From: Sulfurimicrobium lacus | GTDB lineage: Bacteria; Pseudomonadota; Gammaproteobacteria; Burkholderiales; Sulfuricellaceae | Reading direction: 5' to 3' | DNA: 64,000 nucleotides | Assembly: GCF_011764585.1 (NCBI RefSeq) | Contig: NZ_AP022853.1 | Location: forward strand, 1,471,501-1,535,500 | Shown: positions 42,170 to 51,013 of the stretch, piece by piece | Layout of the letters: each line of letters begins with the position of its first letter | How positions within the stretch are numbered: position 1 is the first letter of the stretch | Position numbers and translations under genes: made by a program | The notes under the pieces: generated by a model | Told to the model about the DNA's origin: nothing | Databases searched by the model: none | Seen by the model: the letters and a program-made list of their open reading frames with translations, nothing else

Positions 42170-43330
42170 TCAGCTCCTTAAGCCACTTTCCAGCCAGCCA
42201 TGAATTGCCGCCGCAATGCGTGTCGAGGCCTGTCCGTCCCAGAATTCGGGCACTCTGCCCGCTTTGCCGCCGCTGAGCATGATTTCGTCGAAGGCCGACA
42301 GTATGCTGGCCGGATCCTGGCCAGCGATGGTGTTGGTCCCTTCGTCCACCGTGATCGGCCGCTCGGTGTTGTTCCTGAGCGTAATGCACGGTACGCCGAG
42401 AGCCGTGGTTTCTTCCTGGATTCCCCCCGAATCGGTAAGCACCACCCGTGCATCTTTCATCAGGCCCAGCATTTCCAGATAGCCCATGGGGGGCAGCTGC
42501 ACCAGCTCGGGGACGTCCAGCATTTCGCCCAGGCCGAATTTTTCGATCATGGCGCGGGTGCGCGGGTGCATCGGGAAAATGACGGGCAGCCTGGAGCTTA
42601 TTTTGAGCACGGTCTCGAGCAGGGTACGCAGGGTGGCGGGGTCGTCGACATTGGAAGGTCGGTGCATAGTGAGGACGGCGTATCCCTTGTTGTTGGACAG
42701 GAAGCCATCCTTGCAGGCATCTTTCAGTATTTGAGTCACAGGGACGGCTCTGTCCAGGTTGCGGCGCAAGGTGTCGATCATGACGTTGCCGACAAAGCGG
42801 ATGCGGGAATCGTCGATGCCCTCGCGCAGCAGGTTTTCGCGCCCACTGCGCTCGGTGGTGAACAGCAGGTCGGAGATCTGGTCAGTCAGAATCCGGTTGA
42901 TCTCCTCCGGCATGGCGCGGTCGAAGCTGCGCAGGCCGGCTTCGACATGAATCACAGGAATCCCTTTTTTCGTTGCTACCAGCGCGCACGCCAGTGTGGA
43001 ATTCACATCGCCGACTACGAGCACAGCGGAAGGCCTCTTATCGTCCAGCGCCGGCTCGAAGCGGCGCATGACATCAGCCGTTTGCACGGCATGGCTGCCG
43101 GAACCCACTTCGAGATTGATGTCGGGCTGAGGGATGCCGAGCGCTTCGAAATATTGGTGGTTCATTGCCACGTCATAGTGCTGGCCGGTGTGAACCAGGC
43201 TTACAGCCATGTCGGGTCCGAGTTCGCCCAATGCAGCCATGATCGGGGCCATTTTCATGAAATTAGGGCGCGCGCCGACGACGCAGAGGATGCTGTGCTG
43301 AGTTCGGGGCGCTGGCGTAGGGTTATTCAT
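42170..43330 (-). CDS. wecB: UDP-N-acetylglucosamine 2-epimerase (non-hydrolysing)
   Basis: Makes UDP-ManNAc from UDP-GlcNAc for EPS synthesis. 386 residues, the usual length. VVGARPNFMKMAPIM near 17, HTGQHYDVAMN near 47, VVGDVNSTLACALVA near 105, HVEAGLRSFDRAMPEEINR near 127-145 and DSGGIQEETTALGVP near 300 are all canonical. It is preceded by the ExeA-like ATPase (7-bp gap) and followed by the deacetylase. Confidence 0.96.
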   Translation of the reverse strand: MNNPTPAPRTQHSILCVVGARPNFMKMAPIMAALGELGPDMAVSLVHTGQHYDVAMNHQYFEALGIPQPDINLEVGSGSHAVQTADVMRRFEPALDDKRPSAVLVVGDVNSTLACALVATKKGIPVIHVEAGLRSFDRAMPEEINRILTDQISDLLFTTERSGRENLLREGIDDSRIRFVGNVMIDTLRRNLDRAVPVTQILKDACKDGFLSNNKGYAVLTMHRPSNVDDPATLRTLLETVLKISSRLPVIFPMHPRTRAMIEKFGLGEMLDVPELVQLPPMGYLEMLGLMKDARVVLTDSGGIQEETTALGVPCITLRNNTERPITVDEGTNTIAGQDPASILSAFDEIMLSGGKAGRVPEFWDGQASTRIAAAIHGWLESGLRS

Positions 43331-43336
43331 TGCTTT

Positions 43337-44338
43337 TCATTTCGGAAGGTTTCTGACGCTGGCCAGAGAGAGAATCTGCTTGACCAGATCCAGCACGGAG
43401 ATGACCGATTTCTCCATTTTGGAAAGCCTTTTGTCCATGCTGTCCAGGTCGGACGGCGTTTCTGTCTTGAATCCGAACTCAGGCGTGCTTGGCGTGCCCG
43501 GGGATTCTGCTTCAGAGGCGGGAAGATTGAATTCCTGCTGGATGTCGCCGATAACGTCGCTCACTTCCGAATTCCCGAAACCGTGAATTTCTTCAAGGTA
43601 ACCCATCAGGAAAAGCCGGTCGCAAAGTGTATTGATTTTCCGCGGAATGCCCCCGGAGTAATCGTAAATCGCGCCAAAGGCTTCCGTGCTGATGGAGGGG
43701 TCGCCCTGCCAGCCAACCGTATGCAGACGGTGCTCGATGTAGGAGCGTGTTTCCGTGGCATCCATGGGGCCGAGGTGGTAAGTGGCGATCACCCTTTGCC
43801 GCAGCTGCTGCATGTCGGCGCTGAGCAGCGTTCTTCTGAACTCGGGCTGGCCGAGCAGAAAGGTTTGCAGCAAGGATTTGTCTTCAGTCTGGAAGTTGGA
43901 CAGCATCCTCAACTCTTCCACAGTGCGGGGCGAAAGGTTCTGCGCTTCGTCTACCACCAGCAGCGCGCGCTTCCCCTGCCGGTCGCAGGCGCGCAGGAAT
44001 TGTTCCAGCCCGGTCAGCAAGGCTGCCTTGCTGCTGTCCTGGTAGGGGAGCCCGAAGGCTGCGGCCACCATTCTCAGGGTGTCGTCGGAATCGAGATTGG
44101 TGTTGACGATTTGCGCGGCAACGATGTTTTCCGATTCCATCTCGCGGAAAAGATTGCGCACCAGGGTGGTCTTGCCCGCGCCGACTTCGCCGGTGATGAC
44201 GATGAAGCCCTCTCCCTGCGACAGGCCGTATTCCAGGTAGGCCATGGCGCGTTTATGCCCTTTGCTGCCGAAGTAGAATTTTGGATCAGGCTTCAGTTGA
44301 AACGGTTTGGCTTTGAGTCCGTAGTATTGCTCGTACAC
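43337..44338 (-). CDS. ExeA-like ATPase, exosortase A-associated
   Basis: AAA ATPase of 333 residues. YYGLKAKPFQLKPDPKFYFGS opens the ExeA/GspA-like group; Walker A GEVGAGKTT at 51-58, Walker B ALLVVDEAQ at 125-133 (Asp130, Glu131). A C-terminal extension of about 70 residues (280-333) is acidic and then amphipathic, possibly a coiled coil or interaction part. The role in EPS/PEP-CTERM systems is not settled; it could power assembly with the neighbouring outer-membrane protein. GTG start at 44338. Confidence 0.92.
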   Translation of the reverse strand: MYEQYYGLKAKPFQLKPDPKFYFGSKGHKRAMAYLEYGLSQGEGFIVITGEVGAGKTTLVRNLFREMESENIVAAQIVNTNLDSDDTLRMVAAAFGLPYQDSSKAALLTGLEQFLRACDRQGKRALLVVDEAQNLSPRTVEELRMLSNFQTEDKSLLQTFLLGQPEFRRTLLSADMQQLRQRVIATYHLGPMDATETRSYIEHRLHTVGWQGDPSISTEAFGAIYDYSGGIPRKINTLCDRLFLMGYLEEIHGFGNSEVSDVIGDIQQEFNLPASEAESPGTPSTPEFGFKTETPSDLDSMDKRLSKMEKSVISVLDLVKQILSLASVRNLPK

Positions 44339-44353
44339 TTTAATTAGCCCCCG

Positions 44354-45865
44354 TTAGAAAATCATGTGTACGGAAGCCGTGATGGCATTTTCGCGATAAT
44401 CGCTGCCGCTTTGGCTGGAGTCGCGCTGTAGCCGCCGCAATTCAACCGCGCCGCTTAGCTTGGGCTGGAACTGTCTGGTCAGGCCAAGCCGGAGGTTCTT
44501 GTCGTTGTCTGTCCTGCCCAGGACGGGGTAAGTGTTTCTGGCATACCCGGCGTTCAGGTAAGTGCTGGTGCGCGGGCCAAGACGCAAGTTCCAGATGGCG
44601 TTGCCGCCCACTTGTTTTGTTTTGTCGCTTAGCGCCAGGTTGGAAGTGCCAAGCAGGGCGCTGTCGGCCGCTTGTGTGGTCTGCGCTTCGCGCGACACGC
44701 TGAAAAGGGAGAAAATGAGGTTGTTTCTTACGCCCTGCAGCGCAACCGATGCACGTAGGCTTTTTTGCAGAAAGAGGCGGTTGGTAAAGAAATTTACTGC
44801 GTCCGACTGGACTACGGGAAGTCCTGTGGCTGGGTCACGAAATGGCTGATTGGTTGTTGGGTCGATCAATAACTGGGCAGGGACCAGAAACTGGAACTGG
44901 GTGGACGTTATGTCCTCCTTATAAGCCAGGGTCCACGCGGTCAGTCGGGTGTGATGGCGGGCCGCAAGCGAATAGGTGTTGCCGAAGAATCGTTTACCGG
45001 CACTGGCGTCGATACTGGTCAATGAAGTGGGGGCCCAGGAAAATCCACCGGACCAGAAAGAACCTTCGGGCTTCGCTCCAATGGAGATATAGTCGTTTTT
45101 TTCGTAGCCTCCGGTGGCTGTCAGGCCGAATCGCGGCGTTAACATGTAGCGAAGATTGCCGGAAAAGGTTTCATTGTTCAGGTCTTTAACGAGGGTGTTG
45201 GTGGTGCTGCCGTAAGAGATTTTTTGCTTGCTATAGTTCAAACCCCAACCTAATGTTTTAAAGGATGCGCCACTGTTTAACTGTAAATTGATGCGATCCG
45301 TTTGGCTGTTTGACAGCGCGCCGATATCGGTGCTGGCTCCGGAATGGGTATAGCGCAGTTCGGATGAGGCGACGGTACTGAAGCGATGGCGCAGATAGGG
45401 GCTGAGACTATAGGTTCTTACTTCGGCGCGGTTCCCGGTGACATTGGTGTTGTCAGTCGTCTGCTGGCCCGACAGGGTAGTGTTTTGCTGGCTGATTGCT
45501 GCCTGCCCATCCATGAAAAACAGGTCTTCGATCAACTCCGTATTGGCATTGGCGCTCAGCATATGATTGATGGCGTTTCGGCGGCTATCTTCCAGGTAGA
45601 AAAGATTTTGCATTGCATAACGAGCTTTGACCTTCAGGCGAGGGCCGGTTCCAGTCAGCGATATGCCCGGAGTAATCTGGGTTACCAAGTCACTTTGCTC
45701 ATTTCCCCTTGGCGCCAATGTAATATTGTCAGAATAGGTTTCTTTTAAATCCAGGCTGGGTGTGATCGTCCATTCGGCTGCGCTGGAATGGGACGGTAAT
45801 AACAACATCGCCGCTGCAGCAGAACAAACGGCCGGAAACAGGGCTCTGTGACTGTGTTTTCTCAT
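44354..45865 (-). CDS. outer-membrane beta-barrel protein, PEP-CTERM system-associated
   Basis: Protein of 503 residues: signal peptide (residues 1-29, end SSAAE), then the EWTITPSLDLKETYSDNITL opening typical of this exosortase-associated family, and many alternating short strands (for example YNRLFLQ-like blocks, RLGPRTSTYLNAGYARNTYPV, SGAVELRRLQRDSS). It ends in HMIF, an aromatic C-terminal residue as in outer-membrane barrels. Possibly the EPS exit channel, or a partner of the EpsA lipoprotein. Gap of 9 bp to the kinase gene. Confidence 0.9.
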   Translation of the reverse strand: MRKHSHRALFPAVCSAAAAMLLLPSHSSAAEWTITPSLDLKETYSDNITLAPRGNEQSDLVTQITPGISLTGTGPRLKVKARYAMQNLFYLEDSRRNAINHMLSANANTELIEDLFFMDGQAAISQQNTTLSGQQTTDNTNVTGNRAEVRTYSLSPYLRHRFSTVASSELRYTHSGASTDIGALSNSQTDRINLQLNSGASFKTLGWGLNYSKQKISYGSTTNTLVKDLNNETFSGNLRYMLTPRFGLTATGGYEKNDYISIGAKPEGSFWSGGFSWAPTSLTSIDASAGKRFFGNTYSLAARHHTRLTAWTLAYKEDITSTQFQFLVPAQLLIDPTTNQPFRDPATGLPVVQSDAVNFFTNRLFLQKSLRASVALQGVRNNLIFSLFSVSREAQTTQAADSALLGTSNLALSDKTKQVGGNAIWNLRLGPRTSTYLNAGYARNTYPVLGRTDNDKNLRLGLTRQFQPKLSGAVELRRLQRDSSQSGSDYRENAITASVHMIF

Positions 45866-45874
45866 TTGGACACT

Positions 45875-46822
45875 TTAGCTGTAGTAGCCATAATATTCCC
45901 CGCCGGGGAATGTACTGGCTTTGTTGTAGATCAGATTGACGACATCGCACGATTCGATCTGCCTGAGCGCCTCCTTGACCGTCTGTTGCGGGGTTTTTTC
46001 TGCGGCTACCACCAGAACGATCTGCCCCATCTGGCTGGCAAGTACACGTGCCTCGCTGGTCAGCAGCAATGGCGGCGAATCGAAAATCACAATGCGGTCG
46101 CTGTAGCGATGAGCGATTTCCTTCAACAATTCGCTCATGCTCTGGCTCGCCAGCAATTCGGTTGCATGCTTGCTCTTTTTTCCGGCCGTAAGGATGGACA
46201 GTTTGTCGACGTTGGTTTTGATCATCACGTCAGCGAGTTCAAGTTTGTCGTCGAGCAGGACGTCCAGAAGGCCGCGCTCTGCTTGCAAGCCAAGGTAGTT
46301 GGGTAATGAAGGTCGCGCAACATCGGCGTCTATCAGCAAAACGGTGTGATCCATTTCCATGGCGATACTCATCGCCAGGTTGATGGAGCAGAAGGTTTTT
46401 CCTTCCCCCGCGAGAGCGCTGGTGACCATGATCAGATTGCCGTTCTGGATATGCCCGGCGCTTTGCTGGAAAGCGTTTTTGATCAAAGGCCGCTTGATCA
46501 GGCGAAACTCTTCCGCTATTTGCGTTTTTTCCGCATCGGGGGTGATGATTCCAGATTGGCGCAATTTGGCAAGATTGATCGTGCACTGTTTTGGCGACGA
46601 GGCCGTATCCGCTGAATGTGCGCGGTCGCCCCTGCTTTTTTGCGTGTCCGGACCGCCGACGGATTCATGGCCATGATCAGCTGGAATCTTCGCCGCTGAT
46701 GTCCTCGCAGAAGCCTCGTCTTCTTTCGCGATCCTGGCTGCTGCCTTTTCAATAATGTTTACGCTCGTTGAGGTTTTATCCTCTTTCACGATTTTGCCGG
46801 CTGCTCTTTCAATGATGCTCAC
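45875..46822 (-). CDS. BY-kinase (CpsD/CapB type), exosortase A-associated
   Basis: Bacterial tyrosine kinase cytoplasmic domain of 315 residues. Walker A SALAGEGKTFCSINLA (134-150), Walker A' LLIDADVARPS (Asp165, Asp167) and Walker B IVIFDSPPLLL near 244. The short Tyr cluster is GGEYYGYYS at the C-terminus (Tyr310, 311, 313, 314). Residues 2-18 and 22-38 are an imperfect direct repeat (IIERAAGKIVKED / IIEKAAARIAKED). It controls EPS chain length through the membrane protein encoded just upstream (46944-48482). GTG start at 46822 with GGGAGG. Confidence 0.93.
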   Translation of the reverse strand: MSIIERAAGKIVKEDKTSTSVNIIEKAAARIAKEDEASARTSAAKIPADHGHESVGGPDTQKSRGDRAHSADTASSPKQCTINLAKLRQSGIITPDAEKTQIAEEFRLIKRPLIKNAFQQSAGHIQNGNLIMVTSALAGEGKTFCSINLAMSIAMEMDHTVLLIDADVARPSLPNYLGLQAERGLLDVLLDDKLELADVMIKTNVDKLSILTAGKKSKHATELLASQSMSELLKEIAHRYSDRIVIFDSPPLLLTSEARVLASQMGQIVLVVAAEKTPQQTVKEALRQIESCDVVNLIYNKASTFPGGEYYGYYS

Positions 46823-46943
46823 ATTGCCTCCCGGTGGACTCGGTTTCCTTGGTGGTTAGCTTGCCACTTTGGATGGGATATTGCTGAAAATTTCCCTGTT
46901 CCAGGGTATCCCCTGAGTTCAAAATGTTTGAAAACCATGTCAT

Positions 46944-48482
46944 CTAAAGCGATGGAAAACTCGAGGCAACTTTGGCCAGCAATGCGCCATACATTCCCAA
47001 CAAAGCAAGCAAAGAGAGACCGAAAGCGTAGAGGCGCCTTTTGCGCTTGATCTTTTCTTGATCGGTCCAGATCATGGCGACCGAACCCAATATCGGCCGC
47101 CCGGTTATTTCCCTGAGACTGCTTGGACTATGGAAGGTGGGGCGTATCTGGCTCATCATGAATGCAACGCCGATCCCCGCCAGTAAGGCACCCACGAATA
47201 CCAGGGAGAACAGTTTGAGTCGGTCCGGACCAGCGGGTATTTGGGGGACCGTCGGCGGATCTATGATCTTGAATGACATCAGTTCTGTATTGGCACTCAT
47301 TTCGCCAGACATTTTTGCGCTTTCGCGGCGTTCGAGCAGTTTTTCATAATTGGACTTGTTCACGTCATAGTCGCGATTGAGCCGGGTCAGTTCCGCTTCC
47401 ACTTCAGGCACCGCATTGCTTAGCGATTTCAAGTGTTCGTAGCGGGAACTGTATTCCGCGACGCGGGCCTTCATGGAGGCTACTCTGGCTTCGGCTTCCG
47501 TGAGCGCAATATTGAGTTGCTGGAGCATGGGGCTGTAATTCTTCCCTGGGTCGGCGCTGTGTTTACGCAGCTTGGCTTCTTCTTTTTTGCGCTGTTCGAG
47601 TTGTGCAATCAGGCGTTTCGTGGAGACGATGTCGGGATGCTGCTCGGTAAAGTTCATGCGCAGGGCATCCAGATTCTTGTTCAGGGTCTGGATGCGGGCC
47701 TCAATTTCCGGGTCGCCTCCCGATGACTGACCGGTGTCCGCGCTGGAAGCAGGATCGTCATCGGATACTTGATTTTTGATGGCGTCGCGCGCCTGTTCGG
47801 CTTCCCGCAGCTCAAGTTTTGCCTGGTTAACGCTGTCCGCAGCTGCCGAGAGTTTCGTTACATAATCGCTTCCCTGGCCGGGCATCAGGCCAACATTCTT
47901 CTGCTTGAAATTCTTGAGTGCGGTTTCTGCAGTTGACAGCTTCTCTTCATAAGACTTGATTTGTTCATCGATAAAACGAAGTGCCGAAGCCGAATCCTGC
48001 TTGTTGTCCCCGAGGCTCCCCTCGACAAAGATGGTCAATAAGGACTGAACAACGTCTTTTGCCAGTTTGGGTTTGTCGTTGCTATAGGAAATCGTGAACA
48101 GGTTGTCCCGCCCGGTTGAACCTATTTTGATCTGGGACATCAGTTCATTGGCCAACTCATCATGGTCTTTCACCGTCTTGGCCTTGATGTCCAGATCCAC
48201 CATTCGCATGACTCTTTCCACGTTCGGGCGGCTGATCAGGGTGCGGCTCATGATCGAGACTTGCTGTTCCACGTTGGCGGGCGCGGTCATTCCTGACATC
48301 AGTGGCTTCAGAATGCTCTGGGTGTCCACGTAAATTCTTGCAGATGCCTGATAATCATCAGGAAGTTTGTAAACTATAATCCATCCTGTAATGGCGACGA
48401 CCCAGGCGGAAGTTATCGCGAACCAGCGATATTTCCAAACCCCCTTCACATAAATAAGCAACTGGGTGATCAGTTCCTCCAT
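46944..48482 (-). CDS. polysaccharide chain-length determinant, exosortase A-associated
   Basis: Wzz/GumC-type co-polymerase of 512 residues. First membrane helix near 19-38 (FAITSAWVVAITGWIIVY), long periplasmic coiled-coil part (about 150-380), then FKIIDPPTVPQIPAGPDRLKL and the second helix near 420-440; a third hydrophobic segment near 485-505 (FGLSLLALLGMYGALLA) ends the protein. It is the membrane partner of the BY-kinase (45875-46822). The extra C-terminal helix is usual in this family. The gap of 121 bp to the kinase gene is larger than most in the operon. Confidence 0.93.
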   Translation of the reverse strand: MEELITQLLIYVKGVWKYRWFAITSAWVVAITGWIIVYKLPDDYQASARIYVDTQSILKPLMSGMTAPANVEQQVSIMSRTLISRPNVERVMRMVDLDIKAKTVKDHDELANELMSQIKIGSTGRDNLFTISYSNDKPKLAKDVVQSLLTIFVEGSLGDNKQDSASALRFIDEQIKSYEEKLSTAETALKNFKQKNVGLMPGQGSDYVTKLSAAADSVNQAKLELREAEQARDAIKNQVSDDDPASSADTGQSSGGDPEIEARIQTLNKNLDALRMNFTEQHPDIVSTKRLIAQLEQRKKEEAKLRKHSADPGKNYSPMLQQLNIALTEAEARVASMKARVAEYSSRYEHLKSLSNAVPEVEAELTRLNRDYDVNKSNYEKLLERRESAKMSGEMSANTELMSFKIIDPPTVPQIPAGPDRLKLFSLVFVGALLAGIGVAFMMSQIRPTFHSPSSLREITGRPILGSVAMIWTDQEKIKRKRRLYAFGLSLLALLGMYGALLAKVASSFPSL

Positions 48483-48527
48483 TTTGTTAGGCGCTCCTTA
48501 GAAATGCTGCCATCGGTGTTATTTGCC

Positions 48528-48554
48528 AAATACCATTATCGCGTAATGGTATTT
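48528..48554. repeat. perfect inverted repeat between export and chain-length genes
   Basis: AAATACCATTA (48528-48538) and TAATGGTATTT (48544-48554) form perfect 11-bp arms around TCGCG. No T run follows on the minus strand, so it is not a classical terminator. It could be an operator or an RNA hairpin that sets the ratio of export protein to chain-length protein. Confidence 0.6.
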
Positions 48555-48703
48555 GTGCTGGTTTTCGGACTTTTTCATTGTGGTGGACTGCTGTCATGTC
48601 CAGCCTTCCCAATTATTAAATTGCTCACGATGACTTCTCCCCCGCTTTGCTCCGTCCCATAAGGAGACGAGAGCCGGAGCGGGCGAGGAATCGGCAAGGA
48701 AAA

Positions 48704-49342
48704 TCAGAAAAAACTTTCAGGTATGATCAAAATGTCACCCGGTCGCATGGGTACGTTGGCGGACATGTCGCCATCCTTGATCAGGTCATCCAACCGGACG
48801 CCGAGCTGTTGTTGTTTTCCGCCCACGTTGCGAACGATACTGGCCTTGTTGCCGGCCGCGAAGTCCGTGGTGCCTCCCACTGCAATCAAAACATCCATCA
48901 GCGTCATTTCATCGCGGTACGGGAGGGCCTGAGGTTTTGCAGCTTGGCCGATGACCCGGATTTGTTCGCTATATGGGCCGACAAAACCGGTAACGATGAC
49001 CGTTACGATCGGCTCCTGGATGTATTTGGCCAGCGCCTTCTCGATGTCGCGCGCCAGATGGGTCGCGGTTTTACCGCTGGCAGGCAGGTCCTCTACCAGC
49101 GGGGTGGTGATTTTTCCATCCGGCCTGACTGGAACCGTCATGGAAACTTCGGGATTACGCCAGACGATGATATTCACGCTATCGCCAGGTCCGATCAGGT
49201 AGTCATGCGTGGGCGGTTGCCCTTCCGCCGAAGAAAGCGGCGGGTAGGCGTTGCTGGCGCAACCGCCAAGAGTCAGAAGGGAAAGTGCGAAAGCAAAGCA
49301 AGCCAGCCATCTCGCGGTGTTGGTGTTTTGCGGAGTGTTCAC
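48704..49342 (-). CDS. polysaccharide export lipoprotein (EpsA/Wza type), exosortase A-associated
   Basis: Outer-membrane export protein, 212 residues from the chosen start. Lipoprotein signal peptide ending in LTLGGC (Cys about residue 28). Poly_export domain LIGPGDSVNIIVWRNPEVSMTVPVRPDGKITTPLVEDLPA and an SLBB part (GFVGPYSEQIRVIGQAAKPQALPYRDEMTLMDVLIAVGG). I place the start at GTG 49342, with AAGAGG 8 nt away; ATGs at 49360, 49396 and 49414 lack a ribosome site and would lengthen the n-region. First gene of the EPS operon. The 230 bp to the divergent GAF gene hold its promoter; no sigma-54 site is visible. Confidence 0.92.
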   Translation of the reverse strand: MNTPQNTNTARWLACFAFALSLLTLGGCASNAYPPLSSAEGQPPTHDYLIGPGDSVNIIVWRNPEVSMTVPVRPDGKITTPLVEDLPASGKTATHLARDIEKALAKYIQEPIVTVIVTGFVGPYSEQIRVIGQAAKPQALPYRDEMTLMDVLIAVGGTTDFAAGNKASIVRNVGGKQQQLGVRLDDLIKDGDMSANVPMRPGDILIIPESFF

Positions 49343-49604
49343 TTGGATTACCTCTTGCATAGTTGGAAGGGGGCTGCCAGCGTTCGGACATGACATATAA
49401 TTCGATCCGATCATAACAAAATTTAGATAGCTGGCATAAGTTAAACCTTTATATCACTACTGACGGGATTAATAAAGCAGCCATATCCGCTGTGTTTATG
49501 CGGGTTTTACTGTATTTAGTATTGTGGCGGTCAAATTTCTGGCGGTTTTTTTCTGCTACTTAATTTATTCCGGATTTTCTCTCTTTGTCTTTAATTTTCC
49601 CGCC

Positions 49605-49610
49605 TATAAT
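49605..49610 (+). promoter_or_regulatory. possible -10 element of the GAF gene
   Basis: TATAAT lies 32 bp before the ATG at 49643. The region in front is T-rich, and the -35 candidate (TTTGTC, 15-nt spacer) is poor. It would be the divergent counterpart of the EPS operon promoter. Confidence 0.35.
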
Positions 49611-49642
49611 TGGATTAACAGGGCATCTCCGGGAGAACGGTT

Positions 49643-50455
49643 ATGGGCGACATGGAAAATCCGCTGATCAAGCTGCAAGACTTGGCCTGTTTCCTGGAAA
49701 AGGGCAGCTTTGATGACAACATGCAGCAGCTTGCGGAGATGGCGGCAAAAATCCTCAATGCCGAAAACTGCTCGCTCATGCTGCTCAACGAAGGTGAGAT
49801 GGATAACCTGCGCATGCGCGTTTGCGCCAGCTACGGCCCGCTGCCTGCCGCTGCCTATAAGGAATCCATCGGCAAGGGCGAAGGCATTGCGGGACGGGTG
49901 GTGGCGACCGGCAAAGGGCTGCTGATCGACGATATCCACCAGTCTGAATTCGCCCAATGGGCCCGGCGCGTCAACGACCCGCGCAAAAGCCTGATTTCAT
50001 CGCCGATCACCATTAACGGCCGCATCATCGGAGTCGTCAACGTCAGCGGACACTTGCAGGGGCGCGACTTCAACATGGAAGACCTGAACCTGCTCGATGT
50101 GGTCGCGCTGTTTATCGGCAAGGCCATTCAGGTCGTGCAGCTGCAGAATATTCTTAATTCACGTTTCGCCCAGCTGGCCCTGGTACAGGTGGCGGAAAAG
50201 GATCTGGAGAGCACGCTGACGAGCGTCGTGGAAAACCCGGACCAGGTGGCCAAGATCCTGGCGAAATCGTTTTACAAGGAAATGACCCGCGCCGGTTTCG
50301 GCTCCAGCCAGATTATCAATGCCGCCACGGAAATCATCGGGCAGTTGAGCGGCAGCCTGACCCGCCACAGCAAACGGCTGAAGCGGGAAATACCCGAGCC
50401 TGAAGAAATTGCACCCCCGGAAAAAGCTGTGAAGAGAAAAACCACCAACGCATGA
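49643..50455 (+). CDS. GAF-domain sensor protein
   Basis: Cytosolic protein of 270 residues. The GAF domain covers about 15-170 (DDNMQQLAEMAAKILNAENCSLMLLNEGEMDNLRMRV, GEGIAGRVVATGKGLLIDDI, SPITINGRIIGVVNVSG). Residues 175-245 are helical (SRFAQLALVQVAEKDLESTLTSVVENPDQVAKILAKSFYKEMTRAGFGSSQIINAATEIIGQL) with no recognised output domain. The end is Lys/Glu-rich. It could be a ligand sensor acting through protein contacts. It is divergent from the EPS operon, so a role in its control is possible but unproven. GGGAGAA precedes ATG 49643. Confidence 0.85.
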   Translation: MGDMENPLIKLQDLACFLEKGSFDDNMQQLAEMAAKILNAENCSLMLLNEGEMDNLRMRVCASYGPLPAAAYKESIGKGEGIAGRVVATGKGLLIDDIHQSEFAQWARRVNDPRKSLISSPITINGRIIGVVNVSGHLQGRDFNMEDLNLLDVVALFIGKAIQVVQLQNILNSRFAQLALVQVAEKDLESTLTSVVENPDQVAKILAKSFYKEMTRAGFGSSQIINAATEIIGQLSGSLTRHSKRLKREIPEPEEIAPPEKAVKRKTTNA

Positions 50456-50480
50456 CCGAGGCGGTTTTGCAGCAAATAAA

Positions 50481-50508
50481 AAGGGCAGCCTGTTTCCAGG
50501 CTGCCCTT
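50481..50508. terminator. bidirectional terminator between GAF gene and panD
   Basis: A 12-bp stem AAGGGCAGCCTG / CAGGCTGCCCTT around TTTC, between the converging ends of the GAF gene (50455) and panD (50528). On the minus strand a run T-rich from AATAAAAA (50475-50482) follows the stem; on the plus strand the stem ends in CTT with no long T run. Confidence 0.85.
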
Positions 50509-50527
50509 CATGATTTTCGGCTATTTT

Positions 50528-50908
50528 TCAGGCCGCCTGCACGGGAATTTCCTTGCGCTTGTCCACAATGCGGTTATGCGCGTCCACGTAGACCAGGTCG
50601 GGCTGGAATTTCTGCAGTTCCAGTTCGTTGTATGTGGCGAAGGTGGCGATGATGATCAGGTCGCCGGGATCGGCCTTGTGGGCGGCGGCGCCGTTGATCG
50701 AAATCACCCCGGAATCGCGCTGGGCGCGAATCGCGTACGTGGTGAAGCGCTCGCCGTTGGTGATGTTGTAAATATCGATCTGCTGGTATTCGCGGATATC
50801 CGCGGCTTCCAGCAAGGTCTCGTCGATCGCGCAGGAACCCTCGTAATGGAGCTCGGAATGGGTGACCGTGACGCGATGAAGTTTCGATTTGAGCATGGTT
50901 CGTTGCAT
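50528..50908 (-). CDS. panD: aspartate 1-decarboxylase precursor
   Basis: Makes beta-alanine for pantothenate from aspartate. 126 residues; [26 protein letters not shown] places the self-cleavage site at Gly24-Ser25, which gives the pyruvoyl group. [14 protein letters not shown] and [11 protein letters not shown]-type block [22 protein letters not shown] complete the fold. ATG 50908 follows AGGGGGAG; the longer open frame upstream is not coding. Stand-alone gene, terminator at 50481-50508. Confidence 0.96.
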   Translation of the reverse strand: MQRTMLKSKLHRVTVTHSELHYEGSCAIDETLLEAADIREYQQIDIYNITNGERFTTYAIRAQRDSGVISINGAAAHKADPGDLIIIATFATYNELELQKFQPDLVYVDAHNRIVDKRKEIPVQAA

Positions 50909-51013
50909 GAAGCTCCCCCTCAAAACAGGGACAAAAGGGCGTGTATTATATGCTGCTGGTAGCGGCAATACAAATTGCCCGAAATTGACTTTAGTAGCGG
51001 AAATACGGACGTC

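Noticed and set aside
42200-44347. 715-codon plus-strand open frame opposite wecB and the ATPase
   Set aside because: It spans two well-supported genes on the other strand and shows no domain; the length comes from codon bias.
48640-48682. Imperfect GC-rich hairpin in the 221-bp gap before the chain-length gene
   Set aside because: The stem is interrupted and not followed by a T run, so I do not call a terminator.
49415-49642. Sigma-54 promoter for the EPS operon
   Set aside because: TGGC/GC-like pieces exist on both strands but none has the required GG-N10-GC spacing.
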